Positions 53,339 to 64,000 of a DNA stretch of 64,000 nucleotides are shown one piece after another; position 1 is the stretch's first letter, and each line of letters opens with the position of its first letter. The notes under the pieces are model-generated. The model worked only from the letters and a program-made list of their open reading frames with translations. It was not told the origin of the DNA and ran no database searches. Position numbers and translations under genes: made by a program. Source of the stretch: Bacillota bacterium (lineage in GTDB: Bacteria; Bacillota; Clostridia; Christensenellales; Aristaeellaceae); contig JASGUQ010000020.1 of NCBI GenBank assembly GCA_030057655.1, forward strand, positions 1 to 64,000, read 5' to 3'.

Positions 53339-54190
53339 ATGCAGCAGAGCATATCCTGGTTCCCGGGCCACATGGCCAAAGCGCGCAGGCTGCTGATGGA
53401 TCAGCTGAAGCGCATTGACGCCGTCATTGAGATCTGTGACGCGCGCCTGCCGCTGTCCAGCCGCAACCCGGACCTGGACGCCCTGGTCAACAACAAGCCG
53501 AGGGTGCTGCTGCTCAACAAAACTGACCTGGCCGATCCGGCAGCCACCAAAAAATGGCTTCAATATTTTGAACAGCAGGGGCTTCCCTGCCTGGGCGTTG
53601 AGATGGGCAAAAGAAAGCAGAGCATCTTAAACGCCATCGTGAAACTGACAGAGGAAAGGCTGGCCCGCTCCTTAAAAAAGGGCATCAACCGCTCCGCCCG
53701 CGCGATGGTGCTGGGCGTGCCCAATGTGGGCAAGAGCACTTTGATCAACTACCTGGCCGGGCGCAGCGCGCTGAAGGTTCAGGACAGGCCGGGGGTGACC
53801 CGGGCGCCCCAATGGATCCAGGCGTCCCCGGGGCTTGAGTTGCTGGACACACCGGGCCTTTTGTGGCCCAAGATGCATGATCCGGTGGCTGCCAGGCGTT
53901 TAACTTATATCGCGGCGGTGCGCGATGAGGTGGTGGACATCTACCATCTTTCCCTGTCCCTGCTTGAGGAGCTGATGGCGCTGGCGCCTTCAAATCTCGC
54001 GCAAAGGTACAATCTGGCTAACCTTGATTTAAGGGGACAGGCGCTGCTGGAGCAGATCTGCCGCAACCGCGGATTTCTGTTAAAGGGCGGGGAAACAGAC
54101 CTGGAGCGCGGCGCGGTCTGCGTGCTGGATGAATTCCGCTCAGGCAAATTTGGGCGCATCACCCTGGAGATGCCGGAGGACAACAATTGA
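53339..54190 (+). CDS. rbgA: Ribosome biogenesis GTPase RbgA (YlqF)
   Basis: This circularly permuted GTPase is needed for late 50S assembly. It has 283 residues: G4 (LLNKTDLA, about residue 62) comes before G1 (GVPNVGKSTLIN, about 125) and G3 (DTPGLLWPK), followed by a C-terminal ANTAR-like RNA-binding domain. WFPGHMAKARR at the N-terminus is characteristic. The ATG at 53339 behind AAAGGAAGG replaces a longer frame starting at 53177. Order rbgA-rnhB-yraN is common in Firmicutes. Confidence 0.95.
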   Translation: MQQSISWFPGHMAKARRLLMDQLKRIDAVIEICDARLPLSSRNPDLDALVNNKPRVLLLNKTDLADPAATKKWLQYFEQQGLPCLGVEMGKRKQSILNAIVKLTEERLARSLKKGINRSARAMVLGVPNVGKSTLINYLAGRSALKVQDRPGVTRAPQWIQASPGLELLDTPGLLWPKMHDPVAARRLTYIAAVRDEVVDIYHLSLSLLEELMALAPSNLAQRYNLANLDLRGQALLEQICRNRGFLLKGGETDLERGAVCVLDEFRSGKFGRITLEMPEDNN

Positions 54191-54804
54191 GCAGCAAACA
54201 GGAATTGTGTGCCCAGGTCTACGCGCATGACGCCGCCCTGTGGGACAGCGGGCTTGTGTTTGCCGGCATGGACGAGGCGGGCCGCGGCCCCCTGGCCGGC
54301 TGCGTGATGGCTGCCTGCGTCGTGATGCCAAGGGAGCCAATGATTTATCCGGTGTACGATTCCAAGAAACTCACCCAAAAGCAGCGGGAAAGCGCCTATG
54401 AACAGATCATGGAGCAGGCTGTCTATGTGGGGCTTGGACGGGCCGAGGTTTTTGAGATCGATGAGATCAACATCCTGCAGGCGACCAAACTGGCCATGCG
54501 CCGCAGCGCCCGGGGCGCGCCGGTTGACCTGTTTTTGATCGACGCGGTCACCGGGATCGGACTTCCGGGGGAGGAGAGGGCTGTCATCGGCGGGGACGCC
54601 GCCAGCTATTCCATCGCGGCAGCCTCCATCATCGCCAAGGTGACCAGGGACAGGGAGATGGAGGAGCTGGACGCGCTCTATCCCCAGTACGGCTTTCAAA
54701 AGCACAAGGGCTACGGCACGGCGGAGCACATTCGCGCCATTCGGGAGTTTGGCCCCTGCCCCGCGCACAGGAAAAGCTTCCTGGGCAAGATCCTGTCAAC
54801 ATGA
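54187..54804 (+). CDS. rnhB: Ribonuclease HII
   Basis: This enzyme cuts RNA in RNA-DNA hybrids and single ribonucleotides in DNA. It has 205 residues, with GMDEAGRGPLAG (catalytic Asp-Glu), YDSKKLT and SIIAKVTRDREM. The start is TTG at 54187, overlapping the rbgA stop, behind GGAGGA at spacing 6. It overlaps yraN by four bases. Confidence 0.95.
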   Translation: MSSKQELCAQVYAHDAALWDSGLVFAGMDEAGRGPLAGCVMAACVVMPREPMIYPVYDSKKLTQKQRESAYEQIMEQAVYVGLGRAEVFEIDEINILQATKLAMRRSARGAPVDLFLIDAVTGIGLPGEERAVIGGDAASYSIAAASIIAKVTRDREMEELDALYPQYGFQKHKGYGTAEHIRAIREFGPCPAHRKSFLGKILST

Positions 54805-55139
54805 GCCAGTATGTATCCGGCCTGGAAGGGGAGGACAGGGCGGCTGATTACCTCATTCAGCGCGGCTTTATGATCCTTCAGAAACGCTTCAGGAGTGCGC
54901 ATGGCGAGGTGGACCTGATCGCGAAAAAAGGAAATGTTCTATACTTTGTTGAGGTCAAATACCGGCCCCAAAGCCCGCTTGGCAGCGGAATGAGAAGCAT
55001 CACCAAGGACAAAAAGGCGCGGCTTATCAGCGCCGCGAAGGCCTATTTAAAGGACAAGCCTTCCAAATTCAAGTTAGCTTATCTGGAAATCACAAGGGCG
55101 GGCGTCTTTTTCTCAGACGACGTCCTGAATGAAAACTGA
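54801..55139 (+). CDS. YraN family (UPF0102) endonuclease-like protein
   Basis: This 112-residue protein has the nuclease-fold signature HGEVDLIAKKGNVLYFVEVKYR, typical of a restriction-endonuclease-like core. The family often lies between rnhB and comM/dprA, as here, and is linked to DNA uptake or repair only by context. Confidence 0.88.
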   Translation: MSQYVSGLEGEDRAADYLIQRGFMILQKRFRSAHGEVDLIAKKGNVLYFVEVKYRPQSPLGSGMRSITKDKKARLISAAKAYLKDKPSKFKLAYLEITRAGVFFSDDVLNEN

Positions 55140-55148
55140 AGGAGCCCC

Positions 55149-58100
55149 ATGAACAGGAAAAAACTGCTGATTCTTGCCGCCTGCCTGGTTCTGATCCTTG
55201 GAACCATCGGCTATTTTGTTTTTTCAAAACCCAAGACGCCGGTTGAATATGGGGTCGAGCTACTGAAAAACGGCGGCTTTGAAAAAATCGACGAGGAAGG
55301 CTTCCCCGAAAACTGGCTGCCGGAGGCCTATTTCAACTACGCGGATGTCACCCGGTTTGAGGTTGTGGACGGCGAGAGCGGCAAGTGCATTCAGATCACC
55401 AACCGCTCGCCCAATGACGCGCGCTATTTCCAGACGGTCAGGGTGTCCCCGGACACCACCTACCTGTTTTCCGGCTTGATCAAGGCGGAGGCCGAGGGCG
55501 GGCGGGGGGCCAACCTGTCCGTTGCCGATGTCTATGCTTTTTCCGAGGCCATCTATCAGACGGATGGGGACTGGCAGAAGGTAGAGTTCTACGGCAAGAC
55601 CGGCAGGCACCAGCATGACGTCACCCTGTTCGCGCGCCTGGGCGGCTATTCAGGCGAGTCCACCGGCACGGCTTCCTTTGACAGCCTGTCCCTGATGGCG
55701 GTTGAAAAAGCGCCGGAGGGCGTTATCGTTCAAAGCTGGGAAAGGCAGGAAAACAGCGGTGGGAATGACAGCGAGGCTGTCCTGGGCAACTCCAAAGCGC
55801 CCCTGCTTTTGTTTGTTTACACTCTGGCGGTCTTCCTCGCGGTGTTTCTGGCCAGGAGGGCGCAGGCCCTTGAAACCCTTGAAAAGGACGAGGTCAAGGA
55901 GAACCGCGCCAATTTATTCCTGCTTGTTTTGCTGCTGGTCGCCCTGTTATCCCGGCTGTATGTGATGCTTGCGCACTCCGGTTTCCCGGTGGATGTGAGC
56001 GCCTTCCGCGCCTGGGCCAATGACATGGCAGCGCATGGCCCCTCACGCTTTTACTTGCTGCCAGGCCACCGGGATTACCCGCCCGGCTACATGCTGGTCC
56101 TCTGGCCGCTGGGCGTGATCGGCAAGCTGACGGGCGCTGGCGCGACCGAGTTGATGATCAAGCTGCCTTCCCTGTTGTGCGACCTGGGCATCATTGTGCT
56201 GCTCTATAAAGTCGCGCTTCAGTATGTCAACCGGTACGCCGCCCTCCTGCTGAGCACGCTGTATGCTTTTAACCCCCTGACCTACCTGGCCGGATCCGCC
56301 TGGGGACAGGTGGACAGCCTGCCTTCGCTGCTGCTTTTGATCGCTGTCCTGTTCATCCAAACAAGGCGCTGGCGCTATGCCCTGCCTGTCTATGTCCTGG
56401 CCGTTTTAATGAAGCCCCAGGCGCTGATGGCGGGGCCCCTGGGACTGTTAGCCCTCATCATGGATTTCGTGTGGAACAGGGAGCAAAAGCCGCTGAAGGA
56501 CGTCCTGTACGGCGTGATACTCAGCCTTTTGACTGCTGCTGTCATCGTCCTGCCCTTCTTCAACCATGATAACGGCTTTTCCTGGCTGATCGGGCTGTAT
56601 GGCAGCACCATGAGCTATTACAATTACGCCACCGTCAACGCCACCAACCTGTTTTTCCTGTTTGGGCAAAACTGGGTGGGGATCGAGAACGCGGCGCCCG
56701 ATGCGCTGCGGCTGACGGGGACGCTGGTTATCCTGCTGCCTGCCATCTCTTATCTTTACATAAACAATTCAAAGCTGCTCGCGAAAGACAAGACAGAGCC
56801 GCTGCTCCTGTCAGCTGCCTCCCTGGTTTCGTTTTTTTCCCTTTTGTCCGTCAGCCTGAAAACCGCGGGCATCCTGTACATGGTGTCCGTCTTCCTTCTG
56901 GTCGCCGCCATGTATTTAAAAGGAAGGTCGCACAAAAACCTGCCCCTTCTTGCCGGCATTATGCTGACCGGCTTCTCCGTCATGGGCACCATGATGCACG
57001 AGCGCTACCTATTTCTGGCCATCGCGCTGTTCACCCTGGCCTATGTTCAAAAACGCGACGTGCGTATCCTTTTCATGCTCATCGCGGTCACCGGCCTTTG
57101 CTTCCTCAATACCGGCGTGGCGCTGGACCGCGGCATCCGCATCGGCGGCAGTTCCGGCAACCTGGACGCGCCCCAGGCCGGCCTGGTCAGCGATTCGGCT
57201 TGGCTGGAATACGCGCTCTCCGCGCTCTCCATTCTGTTGACATCGGTTTCCCTGTATTTCGGCTTTTGCCTGAGTGAAAAGGACGCGAAGACCCTGTCTT
57301 TAAAACAGCGCATTAACATCAAGGCTTTGCCCGAAAAAAAGCGCTTTGCCTTTGCCAGGCCCGTCAAGCAGGTGCGCTTTGACAGGAAGGACGCCATTCT
57401 GATTTTGCTGGTGACCGGGCTTTACGCCATCCTGGCCCTTGTAAACCTGGGCGCTGTCACCGCCCCGCAAACCCCCTGGGTATCTGCGCCAGCCTGGGAG
57501 GAGGAAGGGGAACGTGCGGAAGCGGTGCTGGACCTTGGTGAAGAAAAGGTGTTTAAGCTCCTGTTTTACGCCGGAGTTCACTATCAGGACAGCACCTTTA
57601 ATGTCGAAATCAGTTCAGACGGCGAGAACTACAAGGTCTATCCTTTCCAGGTCAAGGAAGGCGACCTTTTCAACTGGCGCTACTTAAGCCACCCTTATGA
57701 AAACGCCAAAGGGGAAAGGGAGTTTGACAGTTTGCCCCGGGAGCTTTCTGGGCGCTATGTCCGCATCAGCGGCATCACCAACCAGTTGACGCTGATGGAA
57801 GTGATCGCCCAAGACTATGTAACGGGGGAGAACCTTCCCTTCGTTTCCGCAAGCGCGGGCGCAGAAAAGCTGATTGACGAGCAAACCGCCTTCTCTGGCA
57901 CGCCGTCCTGGTTTAACAGCATGTACTTTGACGAGATCTACCACGCCAGGACCGCCTACGAGCAGCGAAACGCCATCCTGGGCATTGAGCCCAATGTGAT
58001 CTATGAAACCAGCCACCCGCCGCTTGGCAAGCTGCTGATGACCTTCTCCGTCTTTATCTTCGGCATGACGCCCTTTGGCTGGCGCTTTGCAGGCGCCATG

Positions 58101-59267
58101 GCAGGCGTTTTGATGCTGCCCGGCATCTACCTGCTTGGCAAACAGCTCACCAAAAAGCGCTGGCTGGGGCTTCTGGCGGCAGTCCTGTTCGCGCTGGACT
58201 TCATGCACTTCACCCAGACGCGCATCGCCACCATCGACAGCTTCGCGACGCTCTTTATCATCTACGCCTATTTCTTCATGCTGCGCTATATGTCCCTGGA
58301 TTTTATCAGGAGCACTTTCAAACAGCAGCTGATCCCGCTCTTTTTGTCTGGCCTGATGATGGGCCTGGCCATCGCCAGCAAATGGACGGGCATGTACGCG
58401 GGGGCCGGGCTCGCCGTGCTGTTCTTTAAAACGATTTACACCAACTTTGTCAGAAGCTTCGCCGTCCGGAAAGCGGAGAATCAGGACTTGCTGGAGCAAG
58501 CTGAGGACAAAGACCTGATCCGCCGCTTCGGGGAGAAATGGCCTCATCAGGCGCTCATGACCTGCCTCTGGTGCCTGCTGTTCTTTGTCCTGATCCCGGC
58601 CGGCATCTATTATCTGTCCTACATCCCGGTCTACATGGCCACCCCCGGCGGGCTGACGCTGGAGAAGGTCGTGCGCAACAACATCAGCATGTTCAACTAC
58701 CACTCAAAGCCCGGCTTTGGCGCGGATCACCCCTGGGCCTCGCCCTGGCACAGCTGGCCCATCATCAAAAAGCCGATGTACTTTTACTCCGGCGGGGTCA
58801 AAAACGGCACGGCCAGCGTGATCTGGACCTTCGGCAACCCTCTTGTCTGGTGGGGCGGGCTTGCGGCGCTGATCATGACCTTTATCGTTGCGGGCCGCGG
58901 CTTCATCAGGGCGGAGCGGATGGCTGAAAAAGCGGCGGACATCAGCGAAGAGGACTTTGTTTACGACCGCCGCCCGATCTTTTTGGTCATCGCCTTCCTG
59001 GCCCAGTACGCGCCCTGGATCCTGGTGCCGCGCGGCACCTACATCTACCATTATTTCCCGTCCGTGCCCTTCATCATCCTGTGCATGGTGCTGATGGTGG
59101 ACTATCTGTACAAATCCCGCCCAAAGGCGGCCAAAGCCCTGTCTGTCAGCCTGGTGGCGCTGGCGACCATCCTGTTTGTGGCTTTCTTCCCATATATCAG
59201 CGGCGTCCGGGTATCCACCGCCTGGCTGGACGCCGTGCGCTTCATTCCAAACTGGCTGTACTACTGA
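55149..59267 (+). CDS. Double GT-C glycosyltransferase with carbohydrate-binding-like domains, PMT-type C-terminus
   Basis: This very large membrane protein has 1372 residues. Order: one membrane helix (about 5-25); a jelly-roll domain like CBM4/9 (about 33-190, LLKNGGFEKIDEEGFPENW); a GT-C module with about ten helices (about 250-700, with FPVDVSAFRAWANDMA and DYPPGYMLVLWPLG); a discoidin-like domain (about 775-905, EAVLDLGEEKVFKLLFY); and a protein-O-mannosyltransferase-type GT39 module (about 920-1372, with FDEIYHARTAYE, TSHPPLGKLLM and the PMT C-terminal part HPWASPWHSWP). Both GT-C parts should use polyprenyl-phosphate sugars and act outside the membrane. Acceptors (protein or glycan) are unknown. 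It follows yraN and precedes comM. Confidence 0.85.
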   Translation: MNRKKLLILAACLVLILGTIGYFVFSKPKTPVEYGVELLKNGGFEKIDEEGFPENWLPEAYFNYADVTRFEVVDGESGKCIQITNRSPNDARYFQTVRVSPDTTYLFSGLIKAEAEGGRGANLSVADVYAFSEAIYQTDGDWQKVEFYGKTGRHQHDVTLFARLGGYSGESTGTASFDSLSLMAVEKAPEGVIVQSWERQENSGGNDSEAVLGNSKAPLLLFVYTLAVFLAVFLARRAQALETLEKDEVKENRANLFLLVLLLVALLSRLYVMLAHSGFPVDVSAFRAWANDMAAHGPSRFYLLPGHRDYPPGYMLVLWPLGVIGKLTGAGATELMIKLPSLLCDLGIIVLLYKVALQYVNRYAALLLSTLYAFNPLTYLAGSAWGQVDSLPSLLLLIAVLFIQTRRWRYALPVYVLAVLMKPQALMAGPLGLLALIMDFVWNREQKPLKDVLYGVILSLLTAAVIVLPFFNHDNGFSWLIGLYGSTMSYYNYATVNATNLFFLFGQNWVGIENAAPDALRLTGTLVILLPAISYLYINNSKLLAKDKTEPLLLSAASLVSFFSLLSVSLKTAGILYMVSVFLLVAAMYLKGRSHKNLPLLAGIMLTGFSVMGTMMHERYLFLAIALFTLAYVQKRDVRILFMLIAVTGLCFLNTGVALDRGIRIGGSSGNLDAPQAGLVSDSAWLEYALSALSILLTSVSLYFGFCLSEKDAKTLSLKQRINIKALPEKKRFAFARPVKQVRFDRKDAILILLVTGLYAILALVNLGAVTAPQTPWVSAPAWEEEGERAEAVLDLGEEKVFKLLFYAGVHYQDSTFNVEISSDGENYKVYPFQVKEGDLFNWRYLSHPYENAKGEREFDSLPRELSGRYVRISGITNQLTLMEVIAQDYVTGENLPFVSASAGAEKLIDEQTAFSGTPSWFNSMYFDEIYHARTAYEQRNAILGIEPNVIYETSHPPLGKLLMTFSVFIFGMTPFGWRFAGAMAGVLMLPGIYLLGKQLTKKRWLGLLAAVLFALDFMHFTQTRIATIDSFATLFIIYAYFFMLRYMSLDFIRSTFKQQLIPLFLSGLMMGLAIASKWTGMYAGAGLAVLFFKTIYTNFVRSFAVRKAENQDLLEQAEDKDLIRRFGEKWPHQALMTCLWCLLFFVLIPAGIYYLSYIPVYMATPGGLTLEKVVRNNISMFNYHSKPGFGADHPWASPWHSWPIIKKPMYFYSGGVKNGTASVIWTFGNPLVWWGGLAALIMTFIVAGRGFIRAERMAEKAADISEEDFVYDRRPIFLVIAFLAQYAPWILVPRGTYIYHYFPSVPFIILCMVLMVDYLYKSRPKAAKALSVSLVALATILFVAFFPYISGVRVSTAWLDAVRFIPNWLYY

Positions 59268-59280
59268 CGAGGTAAGTTTT

Positions 59281-60821
<1,541 letters not shown>

Positions 60822-60825
<4 letters not shown>

Positions 60826-61934
60826 TGGATCAGAAACCAGACAATAAAACCAACCAGGCACTGTATGAAGCCTGGCTGTCCTGCAGCCCCAGCCTGAGCC
60901 TTCAGGCCAGGCAAAGGCTGAAAAATGAGTACCCGGACACGGCGGATTTCTTTGAGCGTTTTCCTTCCGCCTCCCGCGAGCTTATCAGCAAAAAGGCCTA
61001 TGAGGAATTGGCCTCCCTGCGCGAGAAGGGGCTTCACAAGATCAAGGAGGCGCTTGACCGCTCCGTGATTGCTGTCGCCATCCCGGGGGATGAGTGTTTT
61101 CCTGAGCAGCTTTTAAGCATTGAGGACGCGCCGGCCCTGCTGTTCTACCGCGGTTTGCTTCAAAAAACCGAACCCCGCGCCATCGCCATGGTCGGTTCCC
61201 GCCGTGAGACGCGCTACGGCAGGGAACAGGCTTTCAAAATCGCCAGGGAGCTTGCGGAACATGGGGTGACTGTGGTCAGTGGCCTGGCGCGGGGGATCGA
61301 CACAGCGGCCCACCTGGGCGCTTTGGAAGCGGGCGGGCGCACCATCGCCATCCTGGGCTCCGGCATCAAAAACATCTATCCCAAAGAAAACGAGGCGCTG
61401 GCGGAGAAGATTATTCAATCAGGCGGCGCTCTGGTCAGCGAGTTCGCGCCCATGGCGGAGCCGCTGGCCTATCATTTTCCCATCCGCAACCGCCTGATCT
61501 CAGGCTTCTCCCAGGGTGTTTTGCTGATTGAAGCCAGGGAAAAATCGGGTACATTGATCACGGTCGGGCACGCCCTGATGCAAAGCAGGGAGGTCTTTGC
61601 CCTGCCCGGACCCGTGGACGCGCCGGGAAGCGTTGTTCCAAACCGGATGATCAGGGATGGCGCGCGCCTGGTGACCTGCGCCATGGACCTGCTGGAGGAC
61701 ATGGGCTGGGCCAAACGGGAAGAGAGCGTTCAGACCAGCTTCCTGCCCCCGGATTTGACAAATGAGGAGCGCAGGCTATATGATGCGCTGTGTCATGAGC
61801 CCCTGCCTTTCACAGAGCTCATGGAGGCGGCCGGGATGACGGCGGCGGAACTGAACGTGCTGCTCACCGGCCTTGAAATGAAAGATCTGATCGAAACGCT
61901 GCCCGGGCGCGTGTTTAAGGCAAAGACGCGCTAA
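60822..61934 (+). CDS. dprA: DNA processing protein DprA
   Basis: DprA protects incoming single-stranded DNA and loads RecA. It has 370 residues: an N-terminal helical domain, an extended Rossmann fold (about 110-315) with MVGSRRETRYGR, SGLARGIDTAAHLGAL and GTLITVGHALMQSREVFALPG, and a C-terminal winged helix (about 320-368). The first of two consecutive ATG codons overlaps the comM stop. topA follows 21 bases later, a conserved order. Confidence 0.95.
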
Positions 61935-61955
61935 GGGACAGGATGGAGGCAATTT

Positions 61956-64000
61956 TTGCAGGCGAAGGCGAAGAAGTATAAACTGGTGATCGTGGAATCC
62001 CCTGCCAAGGCGCGCACCGTCGCGCGGTTTTTGGGCAAGGATTACAAGGTGGAGGCCTCCCAGGGCCATGTCAGGGATTTGCCCAAGTCCCAGTTTGGCA
62101 TTGACCCGGACAATGACTTCGCCATGAAGTACATCACCATCCATGGCCGGGGGGATATTTTGGCCAAGCTGCGCAAGCAGGCTGCCGGGGCCAGCGCCGT
62201 GTACCTGGCGACTGACCCGGACCGCGAGGGGGAGGCCATCTCCTGGCACCTGGCGCAGGCGCTGAAGCTGGACACCGACCAGCCGCTGCGCGTGGAGTTT
62301 CACGAGATCACCAAAAACGCGGTCAAGGAAGCCATCAAGTCCGCCCGCAAGATCGACATGGACCGCGTCAACGCCCAGCAGGCCAGGCGCGCGCTGGACC
62401 GCGTGGTGGGCTACAAGATCAGCCCGCTGCTTTGGGCCAAGATCAAAAAGGGCCTGTCCGCGGGCCGCGTCCAGTCCGTCGCCGTCCGGCTGATTGTGGA
62501 GCGCGAGGACGAGATCGACGCCTTTATTCCGGAGGAATACTGGGAGCTGTACGCTGATTTTGAGGGCCAGACAGGCAAAGGCAAAAAAGTGCCGCTGCGC
62601 GCCAAACTCAGCAAATTAAAAGGCAAGAAGGCTGAGATCAGCAACGAGAAGAGCGCGAAAAAAGCCAAAGAGCTGATTGAAAAATGTGAATTTACCGTTG
62701 GCAGCGTCAAACGCGGCGAGCGCAAGAAAACTCCTGCGCCGCCTTTTACCACCTCCACCCTGCAGCAGGAAGCCAGCCGGAAACTGAACTTTACCTCTTC
62801 CCGGACCATGCAGGTGGTTCAGGGGCTGTATGAGGGCGTGGAACTGGGCAAGGAAGGCAGCCAGGGCTTGGTCACCTACATCCGTACCGACTCCGTCCGC
62901 GTCAGCCAGGAGGCGGTGAACGCCGTAAGGGATGAGATTGAGAAGGTCTACGGCGCGGAAAACCTGCCCAAAACTGCCCGTGAATACAAGACGAACAGGC
63001 GCGCCCAGGACGCGCACGAGGCCATCAGGCCCACCGATGTCACCCGCACGCCTGAGAGCATCAAGGCGTACCTCTCCCGTGAGCAAATGCAGCTCTACCG
63101 CCTGATCTACAACCGCTTTCTGGCCAGCCAGATGAAGGACGCGCTGTATGACACCCTGACGGCTGAGTTTGTCTGTGATGGAACAGCGCTGCGCTACTAC
63201 GCGGAGCAGAAATCCTTTGCCGGTTTCACCAGCATCTATGAGGAAGGCGAGGACGAAAGCGCCGGCGCCATCCCCGCCGCCATGCCCGAATTTAAGGAAG
63301 GCGAGCGCATCAAGGTGAGCGAGGTTGAGATGGAACAGCATTTCACCCAGCCGCCCTCCCGCTTTACCGAAGCCTCCCTGATCAAGTCCCTGGAGGAAAA
63401 GGGCATCGGCCGCCCCTCCACCTACGCGCCCACCATCGGCACCATCATCGCCCGCGGCTATGTCTCCCGCGAGAAAAAACGCCTGTATCCCACGGAAATG
63501 GGCCGCATGGTCAATTCCGTGATGCTTGAATATTTTGCTCCTGTCGTGAATCAGGAGTTCACCGCCCAGATGGAAAGCAAGCTGGACGAGGTCGCGGACG
63601 GAAACCAGGACTGGAAGGAACTTCTGAGTGATTTCTACCCGTCCATTGTCAGCATGGTGGACAAGGCCGAAGAACAGATGGAGAAGATCGAGATCCCGGA
63701 CGAGGTTTCCGACATCCCTTGTGAGGAGTGCGGCGCCATGATGGTCTACAAGATGGGCCGCTATGGCCGTTTCCTGGCCTGCCCGCGCTTCCCGGAGTGC
63801 CGCTTTACCAAGCCCATCCTGACCTATATTGAGGCCCCCTGCCCCAAGTGCGGCGCGAGGCTGCTTGAAAAGACCACGCGCAAGGGCCGCAAGTTCTATG
63901 GCTGTGAGAACTATCCCGAGTGCGACTTCACCTCCTGGGACAAGGTGGACACGAAAAAATGCCCCAAGTGCGGCGCCTACATGATCCAAAAGTTCAGGAA
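61956..64000 (+). CDS. topA: DNA topoisomerase I (TopA), 3' end beyond window
   Basis: This type IA topoisomerase relaxes negative supercoils. The first 681 residues are visible. TTG at 61956 with TGGAGG (61944-61949) is the start, giving YKLVIVESPAKARTV. The TOPRIM domain has YLATDPDREGEAISWHL; the active-site tyrosine is Tyr308 in TYIRTDSVR; RPSTYAPTIGTI follows. Two C-terminal four-cysteine zinc motifs (from about residue 589, CEECG to CRF and CPKCG to CDF) are complete and a third starts as the window ends. Confidence 0.97.
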   Translation, partial: MQAKAKKYKLVIVESPAKARTVARFLGKDYKVEASQGHVRDLPKSQFGIDPDNDFAMKYITIHGRGDILAKLRKQAAGASAVYLATDPDREGEAISWHLAQALKLDTDQPLRVEFHEITKNAVKEAIKSARKIDMDRVNAQQARRALDRVVGYKISPLLWAKIKKGLSAGRVQSVAVRLIVEREDEIDAFIPEEYWELYADFEGQTGKGKKVPLRAKLSKLKGKKAEISNEKSAKKAKELIEKCEFTVGSVKRGERKKTPAPPFTTSTLQQEASRKLNFTSSRTMQVVQGLYEGVELGKEGSQGLVTYIRTDSVRVSQEAVNAVRDEIEKVYGAENLPKTAREYKTNRRAQDAHEAIRPTDVTRTPESIKAYLSREQMQLYRLIYNRFLASQMKDALYDTLTAEFVCDGTALRYYAEQKSFAGFTSIYEEGEDESAGAIPAAMPEFKEGERIKVSEVEMEQHFTQPPSRFTEASLIKSLEEKGIGRPSTYAPTIGTIIARGYVSREKKRLYPTEMGRMVNSVMLEYFAPVVNQEFTAQMESKLDEVADGNQDWKELLSDFYPSIVSMVDKAEEQMEKIEIPDEVSDIPCEECGAMMVYKMGRYGRFLACPRFPECRFTKPILTYIEAPCPKCGARLLEKTTRKGRKFYGCENYPECDFTSWDKVDTKKCPKCGAYMIQKFR

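Noticed and set aside
57684-58703. 339-codon minus-strand frame within the glycosyltransferase gene
   Set aside because: Antisense shadow of a clear coding region; histidine/glutamine-rich composition typical of reverse frames.
62616-63989. Long open frame (457 codons) on the minus strand inside topA
   Set aside because: It is fully antisense to topA, has no ribosome site or recognisable motif, and arises from the codon bias of a G+C-rich gene.

Overview
The window looks like a chromosomal segment of a low-to-medium G+C Firmicute of the class Clostridia. Support comes from gene order (yqhY-type asp23 next to nusB-folD-xseAB-ispA; ylxM-ffh-rpsP-khpA-rimM-trmD; dnaG-rpoD-trmK-nif3; tilS-hpt-ftsH; nadK-argR-recN; rplU-prp-rpmA; cdaA-cdaR; rbgA-rnhB-yraN; dprA-topA), from a T-box in front of hisS-aspS, from strong Shine-Dalgarno sites, and from unusually frequent TTG starts. 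A position near the Christensenellales is only a guess. Genes are mostly on the plus strand and tightly packed, many overlapping by 1-20 bases. Minus-strand genes occur in two small groups (rhomboid-like and hsp20; yajC, rph-rdgB and a phosphodiesterase).

Region by region: 1-1.3 kb is A+T-rich accessory DNA holding the C-terminal part of a clan CD (CHAT/caspase-like) cysteine peptidase and a small unknown helical protein; it ends just before a tRNA-Ser(GGA) gene. From 1.8 to 9.2 kb come murC, lepA, a zinc-ribbon membrane protein, secG and an ABC-F ATPase. From 9.3 to 12.1 kb lies a metNIQ methionine importer operon preceded by a 24-codon methionine-rich leader peptide and a terminator/antiterminator pair, the most striking regulatory element here. 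From 12.1 to 15.4 kb a T-box controls hisS-aspS, apparently with an Asp (GAC) specifier. From 15.5 to 24.3 kb lie an Asp23/AmaP/DUF2273 envelope cluster, nusB, folD, xseAB, ispA, two membrane proteins and a cysteine desulfurase-thiI pair. From 24.4 to 28 kb is the SRP/ribosome-maturation cluster. From 28 to 34.4 kb are a dNTPase, primase, the main sigma factor, trmK, nif3, a zinc-ribbon protein and the RNase P RNA.

From 34.4 to 45.4 kb come the rhomboid-like gene, hsp20, tilS-hpt-ftsH, a PHP phosphoesterase, a VanW protein and nadK-argR-recN. From 45.5 to 53.1 kb are rplU-prp-rpmA behind an L21-type leader, cdaA-cdaR followed by an unknown protein where glmM is often found, an rRNA methyltransferase, a phosphodiesterase, an RNase PH-RdgB fusion, and yajC. 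From 53.2 to 64 kb are rbgA, rnhB, yraN, a 1372-residue double GT-C glycosyltransferase, a ComM-type ATPase, dprA and the 5' part of topA.

Almost all genes are housekeeping: translation and tRNA modification, ribosome assembly, protein export, DNA repair and uptake, cell wall and c-di-AMP signalling. The candidates for something new are the methionine leader-peptide attenuator, the truncated peptidase locus at the left edge, the double GT-C enzyme and the unknown member of the cdaA operon. All calls were made by reading the sequence; no database search was run.
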